Source: Alcanivorax sediminis | GTDB taxonomy: Bacteria > Pseudomonadota > Gammaproteobacteria > Pseudomonadales > Alcanivoracaceae | Length of the DNA: 64,000 nucleotides | Direction of reading: 5' to 3' | Assembly (NCBI RefSeq): GCF_009601165.1 | Contig: NZ_WIRE01000001.1 | Span: 806,001 to 870,000, forward strand | Part shown: piece after piece, positions 43,817 to 52,624 of the stretch | How the letters are laid out: each line of letters opens with the position of its first letter | How positions within the stretch are numbered: position 1 is the stretch's first letter | The notes under the pieces: generated by a model | Told to the model about the DNA's origin: nothing | The model's input: only the letters and a program-made list of their open reading frames with translations | Database searches by the model: none | Program-made: the position numbers and the translations under genes

Positions 43817-43955
43817 GTAGGAGCCTGCCTGCAGGCGATCTTTAATCTTCGAAACTCGAAACTCGAAACTCGCAATTCATTTGTCGCCTGTAGGTATACC
43901 CTCAACGGCACAGAGAGCTTCCCACCGAAAAGATCGCCTGCAGGCAGGCTCCTAC
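43817..43955. repeat. REPIN interrupted by a heptad array and a REP variant
   Basis: Outer halves 43817-43839 and 43933-43955 are an exact inverted REP pair. Between them are three GAAACTC heptads plus GCAATTC (43848-43878) and a divergent REP piece (43884-43925, with CACAGAGAGCTTCCCA). Here the REPIN encloses the heptads, the reverse of 23882 and 28220. Confidence 0.82.
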
Positions 43956-43968
43956 GGGCTGGGCGTTC

Positions 43969-44469
43969 CTACCGATGCAAATCCTTCCAGCGCTTCTCCT
44001 CCGCCTTCCGCAGTCCCCGCTCTTTATCCAGAATCCCTTTCCAGTGCGCCACCAAGCCGTCCTCACCCACCGAAGGCAACGCCTCATATAACCGAATCAG
44101 CTCCTGCTTCAGCGCAGTAATCTCCGCCGAATCATTACCCGTTACAGTGGTGTTATTATCTGGGTGATACATGGTCCCGAATGCCACAAAATTCGCCCGT
44201 GCCTCGGTCAGCGAATACGCCCCGTTCGGCCCACCCCCCCAGCCCTGGGTGTCGGCATCATCCTCACCATCATCTTCCCAGATGCACAGGCAACAGATCT
44301 CATAGTGGTCTCGCCGCTCCAGCGTGGGATACCCGCAACAAGGACAAGGCACCCGCTCCAGCATCTTGTGCTTCTTCAACCGAACACCACTACACAGCGC
44401 CGGCCCAAACAAAGCCCGCCGCTGTTCCAGCAGCACCTGATTCTCGTCAGTCCAGGGAGGAGTTCGCAT
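43969..44469 (-). CDS. CPCC-domain cysteine-rich protein
   Basis: The 166-residue product contains VPCPCCGYPTLERRDHYEICCLCIWEDDG, the hallmark of the small cysteine-rich CPCC family, which probably binds zinc. The N-terminal 40 residues and C-terminal helix (ITALKQELIRLYEALP) are additional. The frame extends to a TTG at 44487; ATG 44469 (MRTPPWTDENQ) is used. CPCC proteins occur in polymorphic-toxin and immunity contexts as well as alone; nothing next to it clarifies the role. Confidence 0.75.
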   Translation of the reverse strand: MRTPPWTDENQVLLEQRRALFGPALCSGVRLKKHKMLERVPCPCCGYPTLERRDHYEICCLCIWEDDGEDDADTQGWGGGPNGAYSLTEARANFVAFGTMYHPDNNTTVTGNDSAEITALKQELIRLYEALPSVGEDGLVAHWKGILDKERGLRKAEEKRWKDLHR

Positions 44470-44526
44470 ACCCACCAACACACCCAATCAAGGAGAAGCC
44501 ACCATTAAACATCAACCCTTCCCCTT

Positions 44527-44552
44527 GTAGGAGCTCATGCTTGCATGGCGAT
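44527..44552. repeat. Single REP (GTAGGAGC family)
   Basis: GTAGGAGCTCATGCTTGCAT then GGCGAT. It is the only repeat in 44470-44827; the rest of that gap is probably the leader of the RhuM-Fic gene and shows no gene. Confidence 0.75.
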
Positions 44553-44827
44553 CACCACCAAAGCCCTCGGCCTGCTGTCGGTGTGCCATTTACTCGCTGC
44601 GCTCACCTCTTCGGGGCCGTCTTTGACGTTCCTGGGCTTCGCCTGGAGAGCTTCTAAGCCCTCAAAATGAAATAAGCTCTGCCACTATTTCAACTTGGTC
44701 CCCAACCTGAAACAAGCACAGGCACCCAGTCAGCCCATGAATACCCAACCCAAGACGTATAGTATGGATCAGATAACCCGAAAGGATTCGGGCCCGTCCC
44801 CACAGAGCAAGGATGCCAGGAGACCCC

Positions 44828-45826
44828 ATGAACACAGAAAAGCAGATCGAAATCTATCAAACTGCCGATGGCGAGACACAAATCGAGGTGAGGCTGGAGG
44901 ATGAAACCCTCTGGCTAAACCAGAGACAGATGGCGGAGCTCTTTGACAAAGATGTGAGAACGGTCAATGAGCATATAAAGAACATCTTTTCTGACAAAGA
45001 GTTAGATGAGGATTCAACTATCCGGAAATTCCGGATAGTTCGCCAAGAGGGTTCTCGGCAGGTTGGGCGGGAAGTTGAGCACTACAGCCTGGATATGGCG
45101 ATTTCGGTGGGCTACCGGGTGAACTCCAAAAAGGGCACCCAATTCCGCATCTGGGCTACCCAGCGCCTGAAAGAGCATCTCGTCCAGGGCTACACCCTTA
45201 ATCGCCACCGCTTCGAGCGCAACGCCGTCGAACTCCAGCAAGCCCTCGCCCTGGTCCAGAAAGCCGCCCAAAGCCCCGAACTCTCTGGTAAGGCCGGCCG
45301 AGGCTTGGTAGACATCGTCTCCCGCTACACTCAAACCTTCCTCTGGCTACAACGCTACGATGAAGGTTTGCTGGACGAACCCGAAGGCGAGAAGGGTGGC
45401 AAGCTACCCAGCGAAGCCGAAGCAATGAGCGCACTGGCAGAACTCAAATCCCAGCTAATGGCTCGAGGCGAGGCCACAGACCTGTTCGCCCGTGTAAGAG
45501 AAGCCGGCTTGGCCGGCATCTTCGGTAACCTGGACCAGTCCGTCTTCGGAGAACCTGCTTACCCATCCATAGAAAGCAAAGCGGCACATCTTCTGTATTT
45601 CGTGGTCAAGAACCACCCGTTCTCCGACGGCAACAAACGCAGTGGTGCCTTCCTGTTCGTGGACTTCCTGTACCGCAACGGCCGCCTGCTCGATGCCAGC
45701 GGTAACCCCATCATCAACGACACCGGCCTGGCAGCCCTCACCCTGCTGGTAGCCGAATCGGACCCGAAACAGAAAGAGGTCCTGATCCGGCTGATCATGA
45801 ATATGCTGAGCTGCAGCGCCAAGTAA
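44828..45826 (+). CDS. RhuM-Fic/Doc protein
   Basis: The 332-residue protein joins an N-terminal RhuM-type domain (about 1-150; DETLWLNQRQMAELF, STIRKFRIVRQEG, GYRVNSKKGTQFRIWA) to a C-terminal Fic/Doc fold with the catalytic loop HPFSDGNKRSGA near residue 265. Fic enzymes AMPylate or otherwise modify proteins; Asn-Lys replaces the usual Asn-Gly, as in Doc-like members (HxFxDANKR). This is probably a host-directed or toxin-like modifier of unknown target. CAGGAG precedes ATG 44828. No antitoxin gene is adjacent. Confidence 0.87.
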   Translation: MNTEKQIEIYQTADGETQIEVRLEDETLWLNQRQMAELFDKDVRTVNEHIKNIFSDKELDEDSTIRKFRIVRQEGSRQVGREVEHYSLDMAISVGYRVNSKKGTQFRIWATQRLKEHLVQGYTLNRHRFERNAVELQQALALVQKAAQSPELSGKAGRGLVDIVSRYTQTFLWLQRYDEGLLDEPEGEKGGKLPSEAEAMSALAELKSQLMARGEATDLFARVREAGLAGIFGNLDQSVFGEPAYPSIESKAAHLLYFVVKNHPFSDGNKRSGAFLFVDFLYRNGRLLDASGNPIINDTGLAALTLLVAESDPKQKEVLIRLIMNMLSCSAK

Positions 45827-45847
45827 TCGTGGCTCTGGTAGATATAG

Positions 45848-46573
45848 CTACGGCAAGCTGTAACTCACCGTACAGCCGTGCAGCTTGAGTGTGTTGCCAT
45901 CGACGGCCGGTGCCACATCGTCGGCGTAGTTGGCGGTCACCATCAAGGTATAGGCATATTGCGTGTTATCGATCACCAGCTCAGGAGCATCAGGATCAAA
46001 CGGCGTCGCCGTGAGGGTTTGCAGGCCCACATTACTTGAGGAAGTGCTGGTGGAAAGAATGCTGTTGGTGGTTGCGGTCGTCAGATCCAGCTGGCGCAGT
46101 GTAACGGGATAGAAATTACTGTCCGCCGTGGTGCCATACAGCGCATCATCCACAAGGCATGAGAGTTCGGTCACGGTGGCCCCTTGGGGTAAATGCACGG
46201 GGGTGGTCAAGCTACAGCTGGCGGACTTCGCCCAGAAAAGGTCAAAGTAAACGTAATTCAAAATCCGCAGTTCCTGGCATGCCGACGAACTACTGTTGCT
46301 GCTGGTCCATTCAGAAAACGCGAATGCCGAAAATGACACCGCACCATCAACCACCTTCGCTTCCAGATCGGTAATCCGCTGATGGTTATCATCCACCGCC
46401 GATTTCACCGAATCGAAATTGCCATTCACTTCTTCCGCCAGGGCCGGCGTGTTCGGCACAAAGGTAGTGAGCCCGGTCACGTCCGACGCCATCAGCGGCG
46501 TGGAAAGTGAGCCCACCAGCAGCACCAGCCCACCGTTAAACCATCGTGTAATCCTTGTGGTATTCATTGCCAT
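45848..46573 (-). CDS. Secreted hypothetical protein (241 aa)
   Basis: A signal peptide (about 1-30, ending LMASD) is followed by VTGLTTFVPNTPALAEEVNGNFDSV, a short region resembling the neck of secreted or tail-fibre-like proteins (pattern FVPGTPALASEVNANF), then a Ser/Thr-rich beta domain with Cys pairs. The function is unknown. The ATG at 46573 lies 7 bases inside the upstream lipoprotein gene, so the two are coupled. Confidence 0.7.
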   Translation of the reverse strand: MAMNTTRITRWFNGGLVLLVGSLSTPLMASDVTGLTTFVPNTPALAEEVNGNFDSVKSAVDDNHQRITDLEAKVVDGAVSFSAFAFSEWTSSNSSSSACQELRILNYVYFDLFWAKSASCSLTTPVHLPQGATVTELSCLVDDALYGTTADSNFYPVTLRQLDLTTATTNSILSTSTSSSNVGLQTLTATPFDPDAPELVIDNTQYAYTLMVTANYADDVAPAVDGNTLKLHGCTVSYSLP

Positions 46574-46749
46574 TCCACCTCATTCCAGTTGCTGCTATTC
46601 CATTCCGTTTTCGTGCTGCTGTCCGGTGCGTTCAATGACGCAGGCGGCGGTGGATTCGAACTGGACGAACCGCCGCAGCCACTAAGCAAAAATAGACAGG
46701 TGCACAGCACGCCGACCAAACCGGCGCGTTTGTGTTGAGATGGTTTCAT
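46564..46749 (-). CDS. Small lipoprotein (61 aa)
   Basis: MKPSQHKRAGLVGVLCTCLF then LLSGC is a lipoprotein signal with Cys at about residue 25. A Ser/Pro linker and an Asn/Trp-rich tail (WNSSNWNEVEW) follow. Its 3' end overlaps the start of the next gene, which suggests a functional pair, but no family is recognised. Confidence 0.65.
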   Translation of the reverse strand: MKPSQHKRAGLVGVLCTCLFLLSGCGGSSSSNPPPPASLNAPDSSTKTEWNSSNWNEVEWQ

Positions 46750-46862
46750 GATGCCCCCGTGGGTTTCCTTGGCGTGCGTTATTGCCTTTTCTCACCGTAA
46801 AGGGGTGAGTGAAGGCTCGCCAACGAGGGGGTCACAGTTTCAACAGGAAGGAGACAGTGTGC

Positions 46863-46912
46863 AGGGTAGAAGGTAGAGGGAAGAGGAAGAAGGTAGAGGG
46901 CAGAGAAGAGGC
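46863..46912. repeat. Purine-rich heptad run (GTAGAGG class)
   Basis: Units GTAGAAG, GTAGAGG, GAAGAGG, GTAGAGG, GCAGAGA are mostly in phase, with one base missing in the middle, directly after the hupE-like stop. No inverted partner is seen. Confidence 0.55.
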
Positions 46913-47863
46913 TCAAACGGTGAGCAGCAACGCCCGCTCCCACATCCAGAAAATCGCCAGCGAACCGATGGCATACACCGCGACCGTTTGCAGATGCTGT
47001 GCCTGGCGTTGCATCAGCATATGGATCAGCAACACCGCGGCCACGGCCAGCAGCTGGGCCAGCTCCAGGCCCAGGTTGAAGCCCAGCAGCGTCACGATCA
47101 GATCGGCCCCTTGCAGCCCCTGGGCATTGAGCACATTGGCAAAACCAAGACCGTGCAATAACCCAAACAGGAGCGGCGCCGCCATCACCACTGCCGTGCC
47201 GGTACGCCGCGCAGCCGGACGGCTCAACTGTACCGCCATAAACAACAGGCTGGCCGCGATGGCCAGTTCTGCCATTGTAACGGGTACTGTCAGCAGCCCA
47301 GTGGTGGCCAGCGCCAGAGTCAGGCTGTGTCCCAGGGTAAAGCTGGTGATGGCGATCAGCAGCGGTTTGCCCCGGCGCAGCCACAGGGTCAGGCCGATAA
47401 TAAACAGCAGGTGATCCCAGCCGGCCAACAGATGAACCACGCCAGACAGCGTGGCGCCCGCTAGTACGTCAACATTCTGGGGGGAGTGGCGCAATGCAAG
47501 CGAGGGCGACTGGGCGGTGAGCAAGCGGCTGTGCGACAGCCCATCGCGGTTATAAAGCTGAGCCACGGCCTGATAATCTCCCAGTCCATCAAGGCGGATT
47601 TCAGTGGGGACGGAGGTGCAACGCAGCCGCCACACTGACCAGTGAGCACGTTCCTCTCGCCACCTTCGCCCCGGCGTCACCTGGCATGCCTCAGGAAAGA
47701 TGGGCACCGGTGTTTGCGCCTGTGGCACACCGGATTTCAGGCTGACTTGAAACGTGTCTGGGGCAGTCTGTTCCGCCTTGAGCAGCATCGGCACCAGGCC
47801 GTGGGCGGTCGCCGTGCTGGTCAGTGCGCAAAGCAGAAATATCGCCAACAGGCTGCGCCGCAT
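46913..47863 (-). CDS. HupE/UreJ family membrane protein
   Basis: The 316-residue protein has a signal peptide, an extracytoplasmic N-terminal domain (about 22-140) and a C-terminal HupE/UreJ-like membrane domain with six or so helices. HLLAGWDHLLFIIGL, ITSFTLGHSLTLALAT and LLFGLLHGLGFA carry the family's His motifs, which in relatives move nickel or other metals. It is the last gene of a three-gene operon with the parvulin and DUF3604 genes. Confidence 0.85.
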   Translation of the reverse strand: MRRSLLAIFLLCALTSTATAHGLVPMLLKAEQTAPDTFQVSLKSGVPQAQTPVPIFPEACQVTPGRRWREERAHWSVWRLRCTSVPTEIRLDGLGDYQAVAQLYNRDGLSHSRLLTAQSPSLALRHSPQNVDVLAGATLSGVVHLLAGWDHLLFIIGLTLWLRRGKPLLIAITSFTLGHSLTLALATTGLLTVPVTMAELAIAASLLFMAVQLSRPAARRTGTAVVMAAPLLFGLLHGLGFANVLNAQGLQGADLIVTLLGFNLGLELAQLLAVAAVLLIHMLMQRQAQHLQTVAVYAIGSLAIFWMWERALLLTV

Positions 47864-47866
47864 GGG

Positions 47867-48766
47867 TTAGTCCTCCCAGCTCACACGGTACTGTTGGCGC
47901 AACGCGGCCAGACCCCGTTGCAGGGCAGCGTGCTCCTGCGCCGCGTGCCAGGCCAGATAGGCCTTGTCCCGGTCCACCGGTATCTGCTGGGTTTGCCGTT
48001 GTTCGATCCAGACCAGATGCTCGCCAAACACACTGCTCACCGGCCCGGCCCATTGCCGAGTGGGCAATGCCTCCAGCTGCTTCACGAAACCGGGCCCGAA
48101 GGCCTTGGCCAGTGATCGGTCCGTGGCGTGCGTAAAAATATTGCCGGCCAGAAACGGCTCGGAATGGCGCGCTGCCGCCTCGGGCGCAATGTCGGACAGT
48201 GCCCGTAATTGTGATTCGGCCGAGGGCCCTGTACGCAGCACATGGGAAAGGTGCCAGCGGCGCGCGGTGGTCTCGGCGGAGGCGGCATAGCGAGCCAGTT
48301 GCTCATCGCTGGGGACGACCTCTGCCTCGCTGCGCAGCGTGGCCTGCATGCGTAGCAGCAGTCGTTTTCTTACCACTGGATCCAGCAAGGGCATGCCTAG
48401 TGCCTTGGCGGTGGCCAGCAGGTCGGCGTCGTCATCGTGACCATGTTCGGTGAACGCCAGATTGTCGCGCAGCCGCCGCCGCACGATGGGATCGGTACGG
48501 TCCCAGCCCCGCGCCAGAGCTTCTTCAATCAGGATGCGTTCGTCCACCGTGGCCTGCAGCGAGGCCGCAAACTCTTCCGGCGTCAGCGGTCGGCCCAGCT
48601 GTTGGCGCCACTCGGTTTTCAGCGTGTCGATGTCGGCAGCGCTAAAGTGAATCTCCCTTCGCACGGGCGCGGTATCTTCCGCGATCCCGCCGTAGACAAA
48701 AAACGCCAGGCTGCCAATCAGCACGCAGTGCAGCAGAGGCTGTCGCAACACGTTTCTTGTGATCAC
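47867..48766 (-). CDS. Parvulin-type peptidyl-prolyl isomerase, membrane-anchored
   Basis: The 299-residue protein has one N-terminal membrane helix (about 10-28) and a SurA/PpiC-like arrangement: an N-terminal helical region (about 40-150) followed by a degenerate rotamase domain (about 170-270; WHLSHVLRTG, FGPGFVKQLEALPTRQW, FGEHLVWIEQR). It starts with GTG overlapping the TGA of the DUF3604 gene (GTGA). The next gene (HupE-like) starts 3 bases after its stop. It may be a dedicated folding factor for its neighbours. Confidence 0.82.
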   Translation of the reverse strand: MITRNVLRQPLLHCVLIGSLAFFVYGGIAEDTAPVRREIHFSAADIDTLKTEWRQQLGRPLTPEEFAASLQATVDERILIEEALARGWDRTDPIVRRRLRDNLAFTEHGHDDDADLLATAKALGMPLLDPVVRKRLLLRMQATLRSEAEVVPSDEQLARYAASAETTARRWHLSHVLRTGPSAESQLRALSDIAPEAAARHSEPFLAGNIFTHATDRSLAKAFGPGFVKQLEALPTRQWAGPVSSVFGEHLVWIEQRQTQQIPVDRDKAYLAWHAAQEHAALQRGLAALRQQYRVSWED

Positions 48767-50787
48767 TGTTTGTACCAGATCGGTGATGCCCAGGCGCGCT
48801 CCTGAAGTCGAGTCGGCGTGTTGCCGTTTTCAATTTCGCAGCAGGCCGCCCACTCTTCCTGGGGATCGCTGCAATCCAGATCGGCAGGGGCATTCAGGCA
48901 CTGCCGGGTGAGCCAGCGGCAAGTAGGCGCTTCCACCACGCGGGCATAATAGAAGGCACTCTGGTCTGCCTGAAAATCCGGGTCGTCCCACACCGCGCAC
49001 ATCTGCCGCGGGCCGTCCCCGGATACCTGGCAGGTGTCATCATCCAGCGACCAGTCACTGTTGCCGGTGGCAATGTCATACACCTGCTCGCGGGCCTGAG
49101 ACTGACCGTTGGCATCTTTCTCAATCCAGCCTTTCACGATTTGCACCCGCTCCAGCGGCACACTCACCGAGCGATCATTTTCCCGCGGGAACGTATCGGC
49201 GGTGGCCCACACCGCAAAACGTGGCGTGCCCTGACCGGCATGCAGCTCGCCGCCCATGGGTACCCCGGCTGCATAACCGGTTTCCACAAAGGCGCGCCCG
49301 CCACGCTGGCACAGATCCTCCGGCAACAGTTCGGTGCTGCCACCAAATACCCGCAGCTGCATGCGTGGGCCGCTGGTGCCGTAGGTTTCCTTGCGTTGCA
49401 TGGCGGCAAACAACGACTCACGGGTATTCTCTTCCGCCCACACCACGGCCAGGCCACCGGGGTTATTGAAGTAGTCATCCTTCACCCCTTGCGCCGGAGG
49501 CACATCCCGGTGACCGACAAAATTGTCTTCGTCCACCGCACCCGGCAAACCGAAGTGACTGTCGGTGCTGGCAATGAACCCGTACTGGAACGGGTTCGCC
49601 CCTTTGCTCTCTTCAATCAGCAGGCCTTCCTTCAAACCGTGGCGCACATAGTTAAGATGTTCCGGTGCGGCGGGAATCGGGTTAACGCCCAGGAAAAATT
49701 CAAAAAAGTTAGTGGCGGGCAGCTTTTCGAAATCACAGAGGGGGTCATTCGGGCTGCCGTTCTCTGCCTGCACACACTCGGAATCCCCCTTCACCTGAAA
49801 GATTTCAATCAGCGGTTCGGCGCGGCGCTTGTCGGCGATGTCGTAGCCATCCTCATCCGGCCCGGCAAACATGCGCCCGTTACTCAGATTGGAGTTGTGG
49901 GGGATGGTCAGGTAATCGCAATCACCGGTGCAGGCCTCATCCAGTTGTTGCCACAAGAGGGAGGGGTCCGGGGCCTCATACACACTCACCGGCGCCTCGG
50001 GTACTTCATCGCCCACGAAGATCACATTGCGGTGCATGTTGTCGCTCATGGGCGACATGGTGTACTCGTAACCATTGAATGCGGTGAAACACCCCGGCTG
50101 ATTAAAACGCTCTGCCTGCAGCTGGATATCCAGCCACGGCCCCCGTGCTGCCGCCCGGCACTTTTCTCCGGTCACGCCACAGAACAGCGGGCGATGCACT
50201 TCGTTGTCGGTGAGTAGCAGTGGCTCTTCAAGGCTGAGGTTGGGAAACTGCACCAACTGACCAAACCCGGCCCAGCCGCCGCCAAACAACAGAAAGCCCA
50301 GCTCCCGGTCCTGCCGATAGGTCTGACACTCCGGCGAGGCATACGCCACCGGATCCAGAGCCGGGTCTTCACACAACTGCCGTTCCCCCAGCCACTCGCC
50401 ATGGTCGGTAATGGCGGCAAAATCCAGTGGCCGGTCAATCTGGTAGGGCGGAATCAGGGAATTGCCCGCCGCATCATAGGGCGGCGCGGCCACCGGCTGC
50501 CCCAGCGCAAACTGGTACGCCCCTTCCGGCGTCAGCTGCGCCGCCACCGCATCCAGGGAATACACCGTATGCAGATGCAGTTCACCAAAGTAGGCATTGC
50601 GCAGCGGGTTCGGCGGCGTGCGGTCACAGGTCAGCACTTCCGGCGGAGGCGGTGCAGGTGTCTGCGGCTGGTTGGGCGTGGGGCGGGTGTCGGCCGCGGC
50701 CGTGGAGGGGGCAGCCCCGTCACTGCTGTCACCGCCACAGGCGGCCAGCAACAAACAACCCAGGAGTGTTGGCAGTACAGCTTTCAT
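48763..50787 (-). CDS. DUF3604 domain lipoprotein
   Basis: The 674-residue protein has a lipoprotein signal (LLAACGG, Cys at about residue 17), a Pro/Thr linker, and a DUF3604 domain with a PHP-like metal site: NAYFGELHLHTVYSLDA near residue 65 and FAAITDHGEWLGE near 125, with a third cluster STDSHFG near 405. It is likely a secreted metal-dependent hydrolase of unknown substrate. From ATG 50787 (MKAVLPTLLGC) the signal is canonical; 50802 is an alternative. It opens the operon with the parvulin and HupE-like genes. Confidence 0.88.
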   Translation of the reverse strand: MKAVLPTLLGCLLLAACGGDSSDGAAPSTAAADTRPTPNQPQTPAPPPPEVLTCDRTPPNPLRNAYFGELHLHTVYSLDAVAAQLTPEGAYQFALGQPVAAPPYDAAGNSLIPPYQIDRPLDFAAITDHGEWLGERQLCEDPALDPVAYASPECQTYRQDRELGFLLFGGGWAGFGQLVQFPNLSLEEPLLLTDNEVHRPLFCGVTGEKCRAAARGPWLDIQLQAERFNQPGCFTAFNGYEYTMSPMSDNMHRNVIFVGDEVPEAPVSVYEAPDPSLLWQQLDEACTGDCDYLTIPHNSNLSNGRMFAGPDEDGYDIADKRRAEPLIEIFQVKGDSECVQAENGSPNDPLCDFEKLPATNFFEFFLGVNPIPAAPEHLNYVRHGLKEGLLIEESKGANPFQYGFIASTDSHFGLPGAVDEDNFVGHRDVPPAQGVKDDYFNNPGGLAVVWAEENTRESLFAAMQRKETYGTSGPRMQLRVFGGSTELLPEDLCQRGGRAFVETGYAAGVPMGGELHAGQGTPRFAVWATADTFPRENDRSVSVPLERVQIVKGWIEKDANGQSQAREQVYDIATGNSDWSLDDDTCQVSGDGPRQMCAVWDDPDFQADQSAFYYARVVEAPTCRWLTRQCLNAPADLDCSDPQEEWAACCEIENGNTPTRLQERAWASPIWYKQ

Positions 50788-50942
50788 GGCAAGTCCCGTC
50801 AATCATCAGCACGCCCGGCGTACCGATCAAAAGCATCGCCCACAAACGCGGCGATTCATCCAAACCCGACCACCCGCACACATAGGGTGATCTTGAGCCG
50901 CCTTGACAGCTTTCTCGCTCACGCGAAACGTTAGTGGCGGTA

Positions 50943-50959
50943 ACCCCTAAACGTAGGGG
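50943..50959. other. Short hairpin in the DUF3604-WYL gap
   Basis: ACCCCTAAACGTAGGGG contains CCCCT and AGGGG around a 6-base loop. It could act in either transcript. Confidence 0.35.
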
Positions 50960-51094
50960 ATCGGCAGGCTCAGGTCAGATTCGTTGAGTAGGGGCTTTGT
51001 CACGCTTTGTGCACTTTGGTGCCAGCTTGGAAACAGCCACGCTGTGATGGCTGGCTGGAGAAGAGAACGAATTTAAGGCTTTAGCCAAGAAAAG

Positions 51095-51202
51095 CATGCT
51101 TACAAATAAGCATGGATCTGGCGTGCCTCTGAAGGTGGGAGAAGTGAAGAGTCATTGATACTGGCGAACTGAAAGTAAAGCGAGATCAACAGGCGCCAGT
51201 AT
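51095..51202. other. Two inverted repeats in the gene-free gap before the WYL gene
   Basis: CATGCTTA (51095-51102) and TAAGCATG (51107-51114) form a perfect 8-bp stem with a 4-base loop. ATACTGGCG (51158-51166) and CGCCAGTAT (51194-51202) form a 9-bp inverted repeat around 27 bases. No gene is seen in 50788-51240; the structures could belong to terminators or a mobile-element boundary. Confidence 0.45.
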
Positions 51203-51240
51203 TTGCAATGCTATGGCTATATGAAACTCAAGCTTCAGGC

Positions 51241-52131
51241 TCAATTTGTTCCTGTCCACAACCACTTCTTAACCACATCATAATTCCCGAGCACTACCTG
51301 CTGCGCCTCCGGGCCACGATGATCATGATCATCAAGCCGCAGGAGCTGAACAATGTAATTCGCCATGGCCGCTCGGCAAGGTATCGCCAATGCGCCTCGC
51401 GTCATCCCGTAATCCCGGGCAATGACTTTCTGTTGCGCATCAGACAAGCGTGGATCTGGTACCACCTTCAAGGTCAGTGACTTCTGCCAGGCTTTATCCT
51501 GGTCTGCGCCCTGTTCTCCCGGCAGGGTGATCTCAGGCTTGTCCATGATCCGGCTGAGAACGAAATCCCGATAATCACTGTTCTTTTCACACCAGGCTCT
51601 CACGTGCCAGCGCATGCCGTTATGCACCACGGTATGAGGCTGAATTACCCGGTATTCCGGCTCGGGATTGTTCAGGGAGGTGTATTCAATCTCCACCCGC
51701 AATCCTTCCCGGCAGGCCTGCAAGATGGGGCGTAACACTGCCGGGCGTAGGTCTCGTGAAGGTGGCAGCAATACCTCGGTATTCAGCTCGCGTACGTCCA
51801 GTGCCTCGAAGGCGCAGCTCAGATCTTCCCGGGAATGCATCATCTGCAGATACTCATCGGCCTTGCCGCGAGTGAATACCGGCTTGAACGCTTTGGCTGG
51901 CTTATAGCCTTTGAGTGAAAGGTCATACTCCAGATTGCCCGGCGCATACTCATTCAGATAGAGATTGATATCTTTGCTGGCCTGCTGGCGCCCAATGCCG
52001 AAGGCGCGCACCAGATGATTGGTGGTCAGTCGTCCTTCCCACAGGGCAATGACCTCAATCAGCCGGTACCGCAATAACAAATCCCAACGCAGCGGCCAGT
52101 CAGCCGCATTCTTCCCCGCTGTACGCGCCAT
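51241..52131 (-). CDS. WYL-domain regulator, BrxR/CapW-like
   Basis: The 296-residue protein has an N-terminal winged helix-turn-helix (about 20-75; LRYRLIEVIALWEGRLTTNHL, FGIGRQQASKDINLYL), a central WYL domain (about 120-200; GLRVEIEYTSLNNPEPEYRVIQPHTVV, MRWHVRAWCEKNSDYRDFVLSRI) and a C-terminal WCX-like extension. This is the layout of BrxR and CapW, transcriptional repressors of BREX and CBASS phage defence. GGAG precedes ATG 52131; an ATG at 52176 is possible. It is divergent from the genes leading to the BREX operon, so control of that island is inferred. Confidence 0.87.
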   Translation of the reverse strand: MARTAGKNAADWPLRWDLLLRYRLIEVIALWEGRLTTNHLVRAFGIGRQQASKDINLYLNEYAPGNLEYDLSLKGYKPAKAFKPVFTRGKADEYLQMMHSREDLSCAFEALDVRELNTEVLLPPSRDLRPAVLRPILQACREGLRVEIEYTSLNNPEPEYRVIQPHTVVHNGMRWHVRAWCEKNSDYRDFVLSRIMDKPEITLPGEQGADQDKAWQKSLTLKVVPDPRLSDAQQKVIARDYGMTRGALAIPCRAAMANYIVQLLRLDDHDHRGPEAQQVVLGNYDVVKKWLWTGTN

Positions 52132-52289
52132 GTTGTGCTCCAAAAAGCGACACATGCCGAAAGGCGACATGTTCATGTAGTCAGTATTGGCATGACGATA
52201 GTAAATGCATAATGTGGGGCTGTCATCAAGGGTTTGATGAGACCGCAGCAGGGATGCTGCACATTCAGGAAAAAAGGAAGTCGCAGGTT

Positions 52290-52613
52290 ATGGCGAGTTG
52301 TTCACGATGCGGGATGGCAGGTGATAAAGAGCGCACCCACAGCAAGGGGCTCAGCCTGGTCACGATCCCCTATAAAGAAGGGCAGGGTGCAGGGCGTATT
52401 CTGGTCTACTGCCGGGACTGCTGGACAGAAATGGCAGAGCTCGTCGCCGAAGTCATTCCGATGGAAATGGTCAGCCCCGGCGTGCTTCTGGATCTCTATC
52501 GCACCGGCAAAACCACCTCCGACCCCTTTTCCGCCTGCGAGCTGTTGTTTGGCCGTGCGGAACCGGAGCTGGTGCGCGAAGCGCAAGTCCTGATTAGCCG
52601 GAACGGCCGCTAG
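52290..52613 (+). CDS. Hypothetical zinc-ribbon-like protein (107 aa)
   Basis: The product begins MASCSRCGMAGDKERTHSKG and has CSRC near residue 4 and CRDC near 42, a likely zinc-binding pair. The rest (ELVAEVIPMEMVSPGVLLDLY...) shows no known family. AAAAGGAAG lies upstream of ATG 52290. Its stop overlaps, by a few bases, the reading region of the next gene; the two are probably one operon expressed from the WYL promoter region. Confidence 0.65.
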   Translation: MASCSRCGMAGDKERTHSKGLSLVTIPYKEGQGAGRILVYCRDCWTEMAELVAEVIPMEMVSPGVLLDLYRTGKTTSDPFSACELLFGRAEPELVREAQVLISRNGR

Positions 52614-52624
52614 TGGGAGTCAAC

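Noticed and set aside
44690..44881. 63-codon minus-strand frame before the RhuM-Fic gene
   Set aside because: No ribosome site, overlaps the start of the Fic gene and shows no conserved features.
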